A DNA stretch of 11,654 nt from Defluviicoccus vanus (GTDB taxonomy: Bacteria; Pseudomonadota; Alphaproteobacteria; Rhodospirillales; Defluviicoccaceae): assembly GCF_014672695.1 (NCBI RefSeq), contig NZ_CP053923.1:1652449-1664102 (forward strand), given 5' to 3'. The notes below the pieces were generated by a model. That model made no database searches. It was not told the DNA's origin and was given only the letters and a program-made list of their open reading frames with translations. Position numbers and translations under genes: made by a program. Positions 7,000 through 11,654 of the stretch are shown here, piece by piece (within the stretch, counting starts at the first letter, position 1; every line of letters starts with the position of its first letter).

Positions 7000-7994
7000 G
7001 ACAACATCCTGTCCACGATCGCACCGACGCCATCCAGCAGCGGATCGACACAGGGCAATCCCGTGGCCTCGCGCAACTGACGGAGATAGGCGGAGCGCGC
7101 CTCGACCGCCAGACCACTGCTGTTCACCGCAACACCGACACACCGCGCTGATGGGCAGGTCAGCCGCGCCGCTTGTTCGTTGGCGATAATACAGCTGACG
7201 AGATCGGGGAGCGGCTGGTGCGGCAGGCCGCGCATATGGGTGCGGGTGGGCTCATGGCAGATGACCAGCGCCTCGGCTTGTGCGCCGTGGAGCAGGCCGA
7301 GGCTGACGCCGGCGTAGGACGGATGGAACAGCGATCCCTGACCCTCGATCAGGTCCCAGTGCTCCGGCTGTTGGGCCGGTGTCAGCCATTCGGTGGCGCC
7401 GGCGATGAAGTCGGCGACAACGGCATCGACCGAGACGCCGTCGCCGGCGATGAGAATGCCCGTTTGGCCTGTGGCGCGAAAATCAGCCTCCATGCCGCGG
7501 ACGCGCATCTCCCGCTCTATGGCCAGCGCGGTGTACATCTTGCCAACGGAGCAGTCGGTGCCAACGGTAAGCAATCGCCGGCCGGATCGCGGCAAACCGG
7601 TTCCCACCGGAAACGATCGTGCCGGAACGCGAACTTCGACGAGACTGCGGCCAGCAGCCAGGGCAGCGTCACGGAGGCGCGCGATTGCATCAAGCCGGTC
7701 GTGCAGGCCGCTCACCACATCGAGTCCCGAGAGCAGTGCCGCCTCAAGCGTATCGATCCAGGCGGGCGGAATAACGCCGCCGGCATTGGCGACGCCGATG
7801 ACGAGGGTGCGCGCGCCGGCGGCCACACCGTCTGCCACCGTCATCTCGGGAAGATCGAGCATGGCGGAACAACCGGGCAACCGAAGCTGACCGAGGCACC
7901 AATCGCGCCGCCAAGCAAAGAGTCCAATGGCGGTTTTTGCCGCCAGTTGATCGCGCGCGTCGCCGAGAAACAACAAGTACGGTCGCTGCAGCAT
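6996..7994 (-). CDS. dgcN: DUF1611 family N-acetyltransferase DgcN (D-glutamate N-acetylation)
   Basis: The protein has 332 residues, normal for DUF1611. An N-terminal domain opens MLQRPYLLFLGDARDQLAAKTA and contains LVIGVANAGGVIPPAW. The C-terminal P-loop domain has the Walker-A-like GTDCSVGKM (about residues 145-153), FRATGQTGILIAGDGV, the family signature EGQGSLFHPSYAGVS (217-231) and a HEPTRTHMRG segment. Members next to a dipeptide-epimerase-like gene have been characterised as D-glutamate N-acetyltransferases (DgcN), which make N-acetyl-D-glutamate for DgcA; both act in the cytoplasm and channel D-glutamate towards L-glutamate. The older family name, NAD-dependent epimerase/dehydratase, is uninformative. 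The ATG at 7994 is chosen at the family N-terminus, with a modest AGGCGG ribosome site; a GTG at 8147 would add 51 unlikely residues. The stop overlaps the dgcA start. A transporter or deacetylase partner is not visible. Confidence 0.88.
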   Translation of the reverse strand: MLQRPYLLFLGDARDQLAAKTAIGLFAWRRDWCLGQLRLPGCSAMLDLPEMTVADGVAAGARTLVIGVANAGGVIPPAWIDTLEAALLSGLDVVSGLHDRLDAIARLRDAALAAGRSLVEVRVPARSFPVGTGLPRSGRRLLTVGTDCSVGKMYTALAIEREMRVRGMEADFRATGQTGILIAGDGVSVDAVVADFIAGATEWLTPAQQPEHWDLIEGQGSLFHPSYAGVSLGLLHGAQAEALVICHEPTRTHMRGLPHQPLPDLVSCIIANEQAARLTCPSARCVGVAVNSSGLAVEARSAYLRQLREATGLPCVDPLLDGVGAIVDRMLS

Positions 7995-8199
7995 GCTTGT
8001 CCGCCTGCCCGTGGTTGTCACCGCAGAGATATGGTCGGCGAACGCGACCTCTGCGCGGTTTCGCGCACGCAAAAGACGAGAACACTCCGACGTCGCCCGT
8101 CTCTCTTTACCGCTGTTGCCAGTGGCTGTCGCCACCCTCGTCACCACCCGCCGGCTTCTATGGCGGGACAGCCTCGCAACTCAGTATATGTCTGCAATA

Positions 8200-8213
8200 G
8201 TGATTTAGATCAC
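8200..8213. promoter_or_regulatory. CRP/FNR-family-like palindromic binding site
   Basis: GTGAT-TTAG-ATCAC is a perfect 5-4-5 inverted repeat, and reads AGTGA-N6-TCACA against the CRP consensus TGTGA-N6-TCACA. It sits in the divergent region between dgcN (minus) and the cell wall hydrolase gene (plus), about 206 bases upstream of dgcN. A TATACT hexamer on the minus strand (plus positions 8183-8188) could be a -10 for dgcN, though the spacing is not the classic class II arrangement. Binding is inferred from the pattern only. Confidence 0.5.
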
Positions 8214-8227
8214 AGTATAGATGCATT

Positions 8228-8244
8228 GACGATTAACATTCGTC
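8228..8244. repeat. Short inverted repeat GACGA-N7-TCGTC
   Basis: Five-base arms at 8228-8232 and 8240-8244 flank TTAACAT in the A+T-rich part of the dgcN/hydrolase divergent region. It could be a minor operator; short arms make chance occurrence plausible. Confidence 0.3.
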
Positions 8245-8285
8245 ACTCTGCAAGGCCTCATTCGCCGATGGCGAGCAGATCGTCG

Positions 8286-8314
8286 TTGACACAATACGGC
8301 AAGAGCGTATTGTG
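8286..8314 (+). promoter_or_regulatory. Sigma70-type promoter for the cell wall hydrolase gene
   Basis: TTGACA (8286-8291, six of six to consensus) is followed after exactly 17 bases by TATTGT (8309-8314, four of six). A transcript would start near 8321, leaving about 90 bases before the preferred ATG at 8413, or 26 before the ATG at 8347. The promoter is overlapped by a perfect inverted repeat (8289-8315). Confidence 0.6.
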
Positions 8315-8315
8315 T
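8289..8315. promoter_or_regulatory. Perfect 10-bp inverted repeat covering the promoter spacer and -10 (candidate operator)
   Basis: ACACAATACG (8289-8298) and CGTATTGTGT (8306-8315) are perfect reverse complements separated by GCAAGAG. The repeat begins inside the -35 hexamer and ends one base beyond the -10. A dimeric protein bound here would block RNA polymerase. Because the likely start site lies downstream, the repeat would not be in the mRNA, so a DNA operator is more likely than an RNA hairpin. Confidence 0.5.
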
Positions 8316-8412
8316 AGGGCATTATTACTGTGTCCGTAAAGAGCGGATGACGCAATATCTTGTAGGAGAAGAAGCAGGCCGCAGCAAGGCCAACCATTGC
8401 TCGGGAGGTACG

Positions 8413-9060
8413 ATGCAACGCAACACAGGCCTGATCTTCGCCTGCGCCACAGTCGGCGCCATGCTTTGGGCATTTGTGGTTTTTTTGCCGACTAAACCGG
8501 TGGCTATGCCCTTGGGTGGCCCGGACCCGACGCTTCTCGAAGGCGAGGAAACGGGCGCCCCGATCACCCCGCTCACCGAAATTCCCCGCGCCATGCGTGA
8601 GCGTCTGGCTAACGCCAGCCCGGATCTGCTGCGCGAATTCAAATGCCTAGCCCTCAATGTCTATTGGGAGGCTAAGGGCGAACCGCTGGTTGGGCAAATG
8701 GCTGTGGCCGCGGTTACCCTCAACCGGTTGGGCAACCCCCGATTCCCTAAGAGTGTCTGTGAAGTTGTCTGGCAAGGCGTCGAGAGCGGTCGAGCCAACT
8801 GCCAGTTTTCGTGGGCCTGCGACCAGCGGGGTGATCGCCCACTCGAAGACATTCCATGGCAGCGGGCACAACAGGTGGCGTATCGCGCCATGTTCCTGGA
8901 CCCCTTCGATCCTACCAACGGTGCCCTCTACTTCCACGCCATCTACGTGCGGCCGCAGTGGGCAGATGAGAAGGCAAGGATCATGCGCATCGGTCGGCAC
9001 ATCTTCTATGGTGAGAACCCGACCCTGCCCAGCCTCATCAACGTCGCCAATCGCTCCTGA
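8413..9060 (+). CDS. SleB-like cell wall hydrolase (Hydrolase_2 family), membrane-anchored
   Basis: The protein has 215 residues. Residues about 5-25 (GLIFACATVGAMLWAFVVFL) form one hydrophobic segment, an N-terminal anchor or uncleaved signal. After a proline-rich linker comes the hydrolase domain: KCLALNVYWEAKGEPLVGQM with the conserved catalytic-type glutamate in YWEAKGE (E86), AVAAVTLNR, FPKSVCEVVWQ and ANCQFSWACD. It closes with GALYFHAIYVRPQW. The fold cleaves peptidoglycan glycan strands. SleB itself acts in spore germination, but alphaproteobacterial homologues are non-sporulating envelope enzymes. The ATG at 8413 is preferred: GGGAGG at 8403-8408 precedes it and it places the hydrophobic segment at the N-terminus. 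ATG 8347 in frame would add 22 hydrophilic residues. The gene appears monocistronic under the promoter at 8286-8314. Confidence 0.9.
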   Translation: MQRNTGLIFACATVGAMLWAFVVFLPTKPVAMPLGGPDPTLLEGEETGAPITPLTEIPRAMRERLANASPDLLREFKCLALNVYWEAKGEPLVGQMAVAAVTLNRLGNPRFPKSVCEVVWQGVESGRANCQFSWACDQRGDRPLEDIPWQRAQQVAYRAMFLDPFDPTNGALYFHAIYVRPQWADEKARIMRIGRHIFYGENPTLPSLINVANRS

Positions 9061-9242
9061 GGCTACGCACGGCAGCCCGGATACCCAGACATCGCTTTTT
9101 TCCTGGCGATCCAGTTCCCAAAGACGCGGCGTTGCGCCACCGCCATGATCACCGCCACGGGTGCACCGCGATTGCGACGGCCTCAGCCTGCTCCACCGCT
9201 CCCCGCTCCCTGTCGGGATGTGTTTGACGGTTTCGCCTGCGC

Positions 9243-9476
9243 TTACGGGTGGAAGTGGCCTTCCTGGCAGTGCTGCAATTCGTGATGCACCACCTGCCAG
9301 CGACTGGCGTCGTCGTCGGCGCGTGGTGAGCGCGTCCAGATGATGCACTGACGGAATTCCTTATCCCAGGCGGCCATCCCCTCGCAGTTCGCCCGTTGAC
9401 CGTGCTCGCGGCAGAGCTTTGCCATCTCCTGATCGCTGACGATGTTCCAGGTGAGAGAGCGCGGTTCGATCGCCAC
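9243..9476 (-). CDS. Small HExxH-motif protein, putative secreted metallopeptidase-like; signal peptide frameshifted
   Basis: The intact frame gives 77 residues from a GTG at 9476. The C-terminal sequence VVHHELQHCQEGHFHP contains HELQH, an HExxH zinc-binding motif (residues 65-69), plus further histidines and a cysteine. Four cysteines and ECxxW-like spacing (ANCEGMAAWD, RQCIIWTRS) suggest an exported, disulphide-bonded protein. I do not recognise a named family. The natural start seems to be ATG 9551, with GAGGGG at 9557-9562, which is separated from this frame by a TAG at 9510-9512 and two single-base frame changes. As sequenced, only a version without a signal peptide could be made. The gene is convergent with the cell wall hydrolase and divergent from the CopD-like gene. 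Proteolytic activity is inferred from one motif, which can occur by chance. Confidence 0.6.
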   Translation of the reverse strand: MAIEPRSLTWNIVSDQEMAKLCREHGQRANCEGMAAWDKEFRQCIIWTRSPRADDDASRWQVVHHELQHCQEGHFHP

Positions 9477-9551
9477 CGCGTGCGCCAGCGATGCGGCCGA
9501 TGACGCAAACTATTGCGATAGCTATCATCTGCGCGATCTTTTTACCGACAT
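9477..9551 (-). pseudogene. Disrupted signal-peptide region of the HExxH protein gene
   Basis: From ATG 9551 the frame reads MSVKRSRR and stops. One more A in the A5 run (plus-strand T5, 9539-9543) would give MSVKKIAQMIAIAI. Removing one base near plus-strand 9507-9510 (an A3 run and its neighbour) then rejoins ASSAASLAHAVAIEPRSL, the frame of the HExxH protein. The reconstructed start has a KK n-region, a hydrophobic core and an AHA/AVA cleavage site: a textbook Sec signal peptide. Two compensating single-base changes at short homopolymers fit either sequencing error or recent decay. Confidence 0.55.
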
Positions 9552-9595
9552 TTTATCCCCTCACTACATCCTATGCGTTAATAAAGGTAAATATA

Positions 9596-9610
9596 TACCC
9601 GTAACGGGTA
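9596..9610. repeat. 15-base palindrome TACCCGT-A-ACGGGTA
   Basis: Perfect 7-bp arms surround a single central A, in the A+T-rich divergent region 45 bases upstream of the HExxH gene's likely ATG (9551). The position and symmetry suggest an operator. No matching regulator gene is visible in the window. Confidence 0.4.
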
Positions 9611-9619
9611 GCGCTTAAG

Positions 9620-9648
9620 CAAAAACTCTCATTACGAGTTTTTGTTTT
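9620..9648 (+). terminator. A/T-rich hairpin with T-run (terminator-like)
   Basis: CAAAAACTC (9620-9628) and GAGTTTTTG (9636-9644) form a perfect 9-bp stem with a 7-base loop, followed by TTTT. It looks like an intrinsic terminator but lies between divergent genes, where none is expected. It could end a short plus-strand transcript or be part of a leader. The low stem GC content makes strong termination doubtful. Confidence 0.35.
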
Positions 9649-9698
9649 CAAATAACACGCGTTTTGAGAGTATTTTCAGCTCTGGCCATCGCCCCGAA

Positions 9699-9767
9699 GG
9701 CGGCGGTAACGTGCCGCCAAGCAACACGTTACCGAGGTGAACGGGCGCCGGGATAAGCTGGCGCCGG
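9699..9767 (+). promoter_or_regulatory. Structured leader before the CopD-like gene: alternative stems and direct repeats
   Basis: CGGTAACGTG (9704-9713) pairs perfectly with CACGTTACCG (9725-9734) across an 11-base loop. GGCGGC (9699-9704) can instead pair with GCCGCC (9713-9718), which excludes the first stem. Downstream, GGCGCCGG occurs twice as a direct repeat (9744-9751 and 9760-9767), 8 bases apart and ending 21 bases before ATG 9789. The arrangement could be an attenuator-like RNA or protein-binding sites. I do not recognise a known riboswitch consensus. Confidence 0.35.
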
Positions 9768-9788
9768 AATGAGGATGGTTCGGACATC

Positions 9789-10265
9789 ATGGACTTTGAT
9801 CTGATCGCTCGCTGCCTACACGTTCTGGGCGTCGTGTTCTGGATTGGCGGCGTCGCCCTGGTCACCACGGCCGTGCTGCCGGCCGCAGTCGCCCGCCAGC
9901 CGGTTGCGGCGCAGCTGGAGCTGTTCGAGGTGATCGAGCGTCGCTTTGCTCCCCAGGCCCGCATCGCCACCCTGATCGTCGGCGCGACCGGTTTCTTTCT
10001 CGTCGCCCGACTTGACCTCTGGTCCCGCTTCAGCGACCCCACCTATTGGTGGATGCACGCAATGCTTGGACTATGGCTCGTTTTCATGCTGATGCTGTTC
10101 GTGCTCGACCCCTTCGTCTTTCACCGTATCGTGCCGCGGCTGGCGGTAACGCATCCACGCCTGACCTTTGCCGCTCTCGCCGCCCTGCATTGGGTTCTCT
10201 TGCTGGCCGGCGTGGTCACGATCGCCGGAGCCGTTGCCGGCAGTCATGGCGGCAATCTCTGGTGA
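9789..10265 (+). CDS. Four-helix integral membrane protein, CopD-like
   Basis: The protein has 158 residues with four hydrophobic segments, at about residues 9-30, 57-73, 91-112 and 127-150. Helix 1 begins CLHVLGVVFWIGGVAL, the His-xx-xx-W-x-GG pattern seen in CopD and related membrane families. Histidines fall at about H11, H90, H112 and H134, near the membrane ends of helices, compatible with heme or metal binding. An amphipathic segment after helix 1 (FEVIERRFAPQAR) matches the family layout. The exact function is unknown; copper handling and heme-linked redox activity are both possible and unproven. No strong ribosome site lies at the ideal distance before ATG 9789 (GAGGA is 13 bases away), and no earlier in-frame start is evident. 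The SIMPL protein gene follows 102 bases downstream. Confidence 0.75.
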   Translation: MDFDLIARCLHVLGVVFWIGGVALVTTAVLPAAVARQPVAAQLELFEVIERRFAPQARIATLIVGATGFFLVARLDLWSRFSDPTYWWMHAMLGLWLVFMLMLFVLDPFVFHRIVPRLAVTHPRLTFAALAALHWVLLLAGVVTIAGAVAGSHGGNLW

Positions 10266-10367
10266 AGCACTCAGGTGCTGGTAAAGCCGCCGGAAAGCGC
10301 CTCGCGCCACGCTCGTGCAGGCGCCTTGGAGGCGTTAAGCTGACTGCCGAGGAAGGGAATTCACCGC
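10266..10367 (+). other. Spacer between the CopD-like and SIMPL genes, with a small hairpin
   Basis: The spacer has a hairpin CGCCT-TGG-AGGCG at 10322-10334 followed by TTAAG. A longer alternative pairs GCGCCT near 10299 with AGGCGC near 10319. There is no T-tract, so the two flanking genes may still be co-transcribed. Confidence 0.3.
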
Positions 10368-11108
10368 ATGTCTATTGCATCGCCGCTCACCCGCCTTGCC
10401 GCCACTTTCGTTCTCGCCCTGGGCATTGCCGTCGGCGGCTGGCAGATCGGCCACGGGTTCATCGCCGGCCGTGAGCAGCCGCGGGTCATTTCCGTCAAGG
10501 GTGTCGCCGAGCGGGAAGTGAAGGCGGATCTGGCGCTCTGGGCGTTGCGTTTCGTCGCCACCGGCAATGACTTGGCCCGGGTGCAGCAGCAGGTCAGTGC
10601 CGACGAGAAGCGGGTGCGCGCCTTCCTGACGGCAGCAGGGCTACCGGCAGCAACGACCGAGGTCCAGGGATTGGAGGTGGTGGACCTCCTGGCGCAGGCC
10701 TACCGCTCCGGGCCGGTGGATAGCCGGTTCATCATCACCGAGACGCTGCTGGTCCGCACCGCCGACGTGCACGAGGTGGCGGAGGCGAGCCAGCAATTGG
10801 GTGATCTGGTTGCCGCAGGCGTCGCCTTGAGCGGGCAGACCGGCGGGCCGATTCAGGGACCGGTCTACCTCTATACGCGTCTGAACGATGTCAAGCCGGC
10901 GATGATCCAGGAAGCGACCAGGAACGCCCGCCTCGCTGCCGAGCAGTTTGCCACCGACGCCGGGAGCAAGCTCGGAGGCATCCTGCGGGCATCACAGGGA
11001 TTGTTTCAAATCCTGCCGCGCGACGCCGTGGATGGCGCGAACGAGCAGGCCCAGGCGGCAAAAATCGTCCGGGTGGTCAGCACGATCGATTATGGCCTGG
11101 TGCCGTGA
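10368..11108 (+). CDS. SIMPL domain (DUF541/YggE-like) periplasmic protein
   Basis: The protein has 246 residues. A hydrophobic N-terminal segment (about residues 7-30, LTRLAATFVLALGIAVGGWQ) anchors or exports it. The SIMPL domain starts at PRVISVKGVAEREVKADLALW, the family hallmark, and continues with VQQQVSADEKRVRAFLTAAGL. It closes with YTRLNDVKPAMIQEATRNAR, then AAEQFATDAGSKLGGILRAS and VVSTIDYGLVP. All lie in the expected order and the length is normal. The family is periplasmic or membrane-attached; E. coli YggE affects oxidative stress tolerance, and no enzymatic activity is established. The start at 10368 is supported by a GGAAGGGAA ribosome site and by the signal-like N-terminus. It is possibly co-transcribed with the CopD-like gene, but nothing in the sequence links the two functions. 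Confidence 0.92.
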   Translation: MSIASPLTRLAATFVLALGIAVGGWQIGHGFIAGREQPRVISVKGVAEREVKADLALWALRFVATGNDLARVQQQVSADEKRVRAFLTAAGLPAATTEVQGLEVVDLLAQAYRSGPVDSRFIITETLLVRTADVHEVAEASQQLGDLVAAGVALSGQTGGPIQGPVYLYTRLNDVKPAMIQEATRNARLAAEQFATDAGSKLGGILRASQGLFQILPRDAVDGANEQAQAAKIVRVVSTIDYGLVP

Positions 11109-11351
11109 CAGCTTCGCCGCCTTAGCCAAGCAGTCAGCGCAAACCCAGCCGGCAGGTGCACGCAGCCGACGTAGATCCCCGGTTAAGCGTGATCGGCTGG
11201 GCCTGAGCGGCCGCGGCCTGCAAAGGTGCGCCCGGGCCGCATGCGTGAAACGAAATGCATGTCCCGCCTCCCTGGCAACGGACGGGGATGCTCAGCCGCC
11301 GAAGGGTGCCAGCGAGCGTCACACGGTCGATGCGAGCCCGGGTACAGTTTT
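11109..11351. other. Convergent intergenic region, no gene seen
   Basis: About 240 bases lie between the SIMPL stop and the minus-strand cyclic-nucleotide-binding gene. I see no family-like frame. AACCC-ATTT-GGGTT (11354-11367), followed by GTTT, forms a small hairpin overlapping the last codons of the minus-strand gene; it could weakly terminate plus-strand transcription. Confidence 0.35.
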
Positions 11352-11654
11352 TTAACCCATTTGGGTTGTTTCTGCCACCCCTTGATCATTGTGAGGATGA
11401 TGTGCGCTGGCATGCTCGGCCTTGCTGCTATCCGCAATCAGATCGATGAGCCGGCTGGTGATCAGCCGCACCAGAAACAGGCCGAACTCCGGATGTTCCA
11501 GGTAAAGTTCGGTCGCTTTCTTCCCCGTCAGGGCAAAAAGCACGCAATCGGTTTCGCACACCGCGGTTGCCGTCCGCCGACGCTCCGGCGAAAATAGGGC
11601 GATCTCGCCGATCAAATCGCCTGCATGGCACACCCGGTCGATCTCGATGATCCG
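11352..11654 (-). CDS. Cyclic nucleotide-binding domain protein, C-terminal part (5' end outside window)
   Basis: The minus-strand frame runs off the right edge; 100 residues are visible before TAA at 11352-11354. GDLIGEIALFSPERRRTATAV is the phosphate-binding cassette of CRP-type domains (G-E-x-A-L-F ... R-T-A-T-A), with the glutamate and arginine that contact cAMP/cGMP in place. It is followed by ETDCVLFALTGKKATELYLE and the C-helix segment EFGLFLVRLITSRLIDLI. After the C-helix only about 25 polar residues follow (AEHASAHHPHNDQGVAETTQ). There is thus no helix-turn-helix, so this is not a CRP/FNR transcription factor. It is more likely the tail of a channel, transporter or enzyme, or a stand-alone sensor; the missing N-terminal part would decide. 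Family confidence is high, function open. Confidence 0.88.
   Translation of the reverse strand, partial: RIIEIDRVCHAGDLIGEIALFSPERRRTATAVCETDCVLFALTGKKATELYLEHPEFGLFLVRLITSRLIDLIADSSKAEHASAHHPHNDQGVAETTQMG

Noticed and set aside
7173..8339. Plus-strand frame of 388 codons opposite dgcN
   Set aside because: It is antisense to dgcN, lacks domain signatures and has the residue bias expected of a GC-rich shadow frame.
9091..9110. ATCGC...GCGAT stem with a T6 in its loop after the cell wall hydrolase
   Set aside because: Only 5 bp and the T-run is inside the loop, so it does not fit an intrinsic terminator.
9699..9767. Known riboswitch class (cobalamin, SAM-II, mini-ykkC, molybdenum cofactor)
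   Set aside because: I could not match any of their conserved sequence elements; only generic alternative stems are visible.
1..11654. Mobile element, CRISPR, phage defence or toxin-antitoxin system
   Set aside because: No transposase, integrase, direct-repeat array, terminal inverted repeats or recognised defence domains were found on either strand.

Overview
This is a GC-rich window with closely packed genes, alphaproteobacterial in character (Rhodospirillales-like by gene content). The clues are a SleB-type cell wall hydrolase, an N-formylglutamate amidohydrolase, a proteobacterial-type glucokinase, a dgcN-dgcA pair and heavy use of ATGA stop/start overlaps. That assignment is inference from gene content and codon use; there is no rRNA or other taxonomic marker here. 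I found no tRNA, rRNA, CRISPR array, transposase or integrase.

Layout: (1) 1-1058, plus strand: the 3' part of an N-formylglutamate amidohydrolase gene, overlapping or followed by a GNAT acetyltransferase of the MnaT/phosphinothricin-acetyltransferase type, then a hairpin terminator. (2) 1165-1611: a long, locally A+T-rich non-coding stretch leading to glucokinase (glk, 1612-2580). (3) 2779-4589, minus strand: a two-gene unit, ydcF-like (DUF218) followed by a CaiB/BaiF family III CoA-transferase, joined by an ATGA overlap. (4) 4590-5099: about 500 bases with no convincing gene. (5) 5100-5841, plus strand: a class I SAM-dependent methyltransferase whose N-terminal part is in a different frame from its SAM-binding core. 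(6) 6013-7994, minus strand: dgcN followed by dgcA, again with an ATGA overlap. By homology this is the D-glutamate to N-acetyl-D-glutamate to N-acetyl-L-glutamate pathway. (7) 7995-8412: a divergent regulatory region with a CRP/FNR-like palindrome and a good sigma70-type promoter overlapped by a perfect inverted repeat. (8) 8413-9060, plus strand: a membrane-anchored SleB-like cell wall hydrolase. (9) 9243-9551, minus strand: a small HExxH protein whose signal peptide is broken by two compensating frameshifts. (10) 9552-9788: an intergenic region rich in inverted repeats. (11) 9789-11108, plus strand: a four-helix CopD-like membrane protein and a SIMPL/DUF541 periplasmic protein. (12) 11352-11654, minus strand: the C-terminal part of a cyclic-nucleotide-binding-domain protein running off the window.

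The catabolic theme is N-acylated glutamate (formylglutamate hydrolysis at the left edge, DgcN/DgcA in the middle), but these genes are about 5.5 kb apart and are not one operon. I do not see a clearly new multi-gene system. The most useful things to check are the two genes with frame disruptions at short homopolymers, the promoter/inverted-repeat overlap at 8286-8315, and the leader with mutually exclusive stems at 9699-9734.
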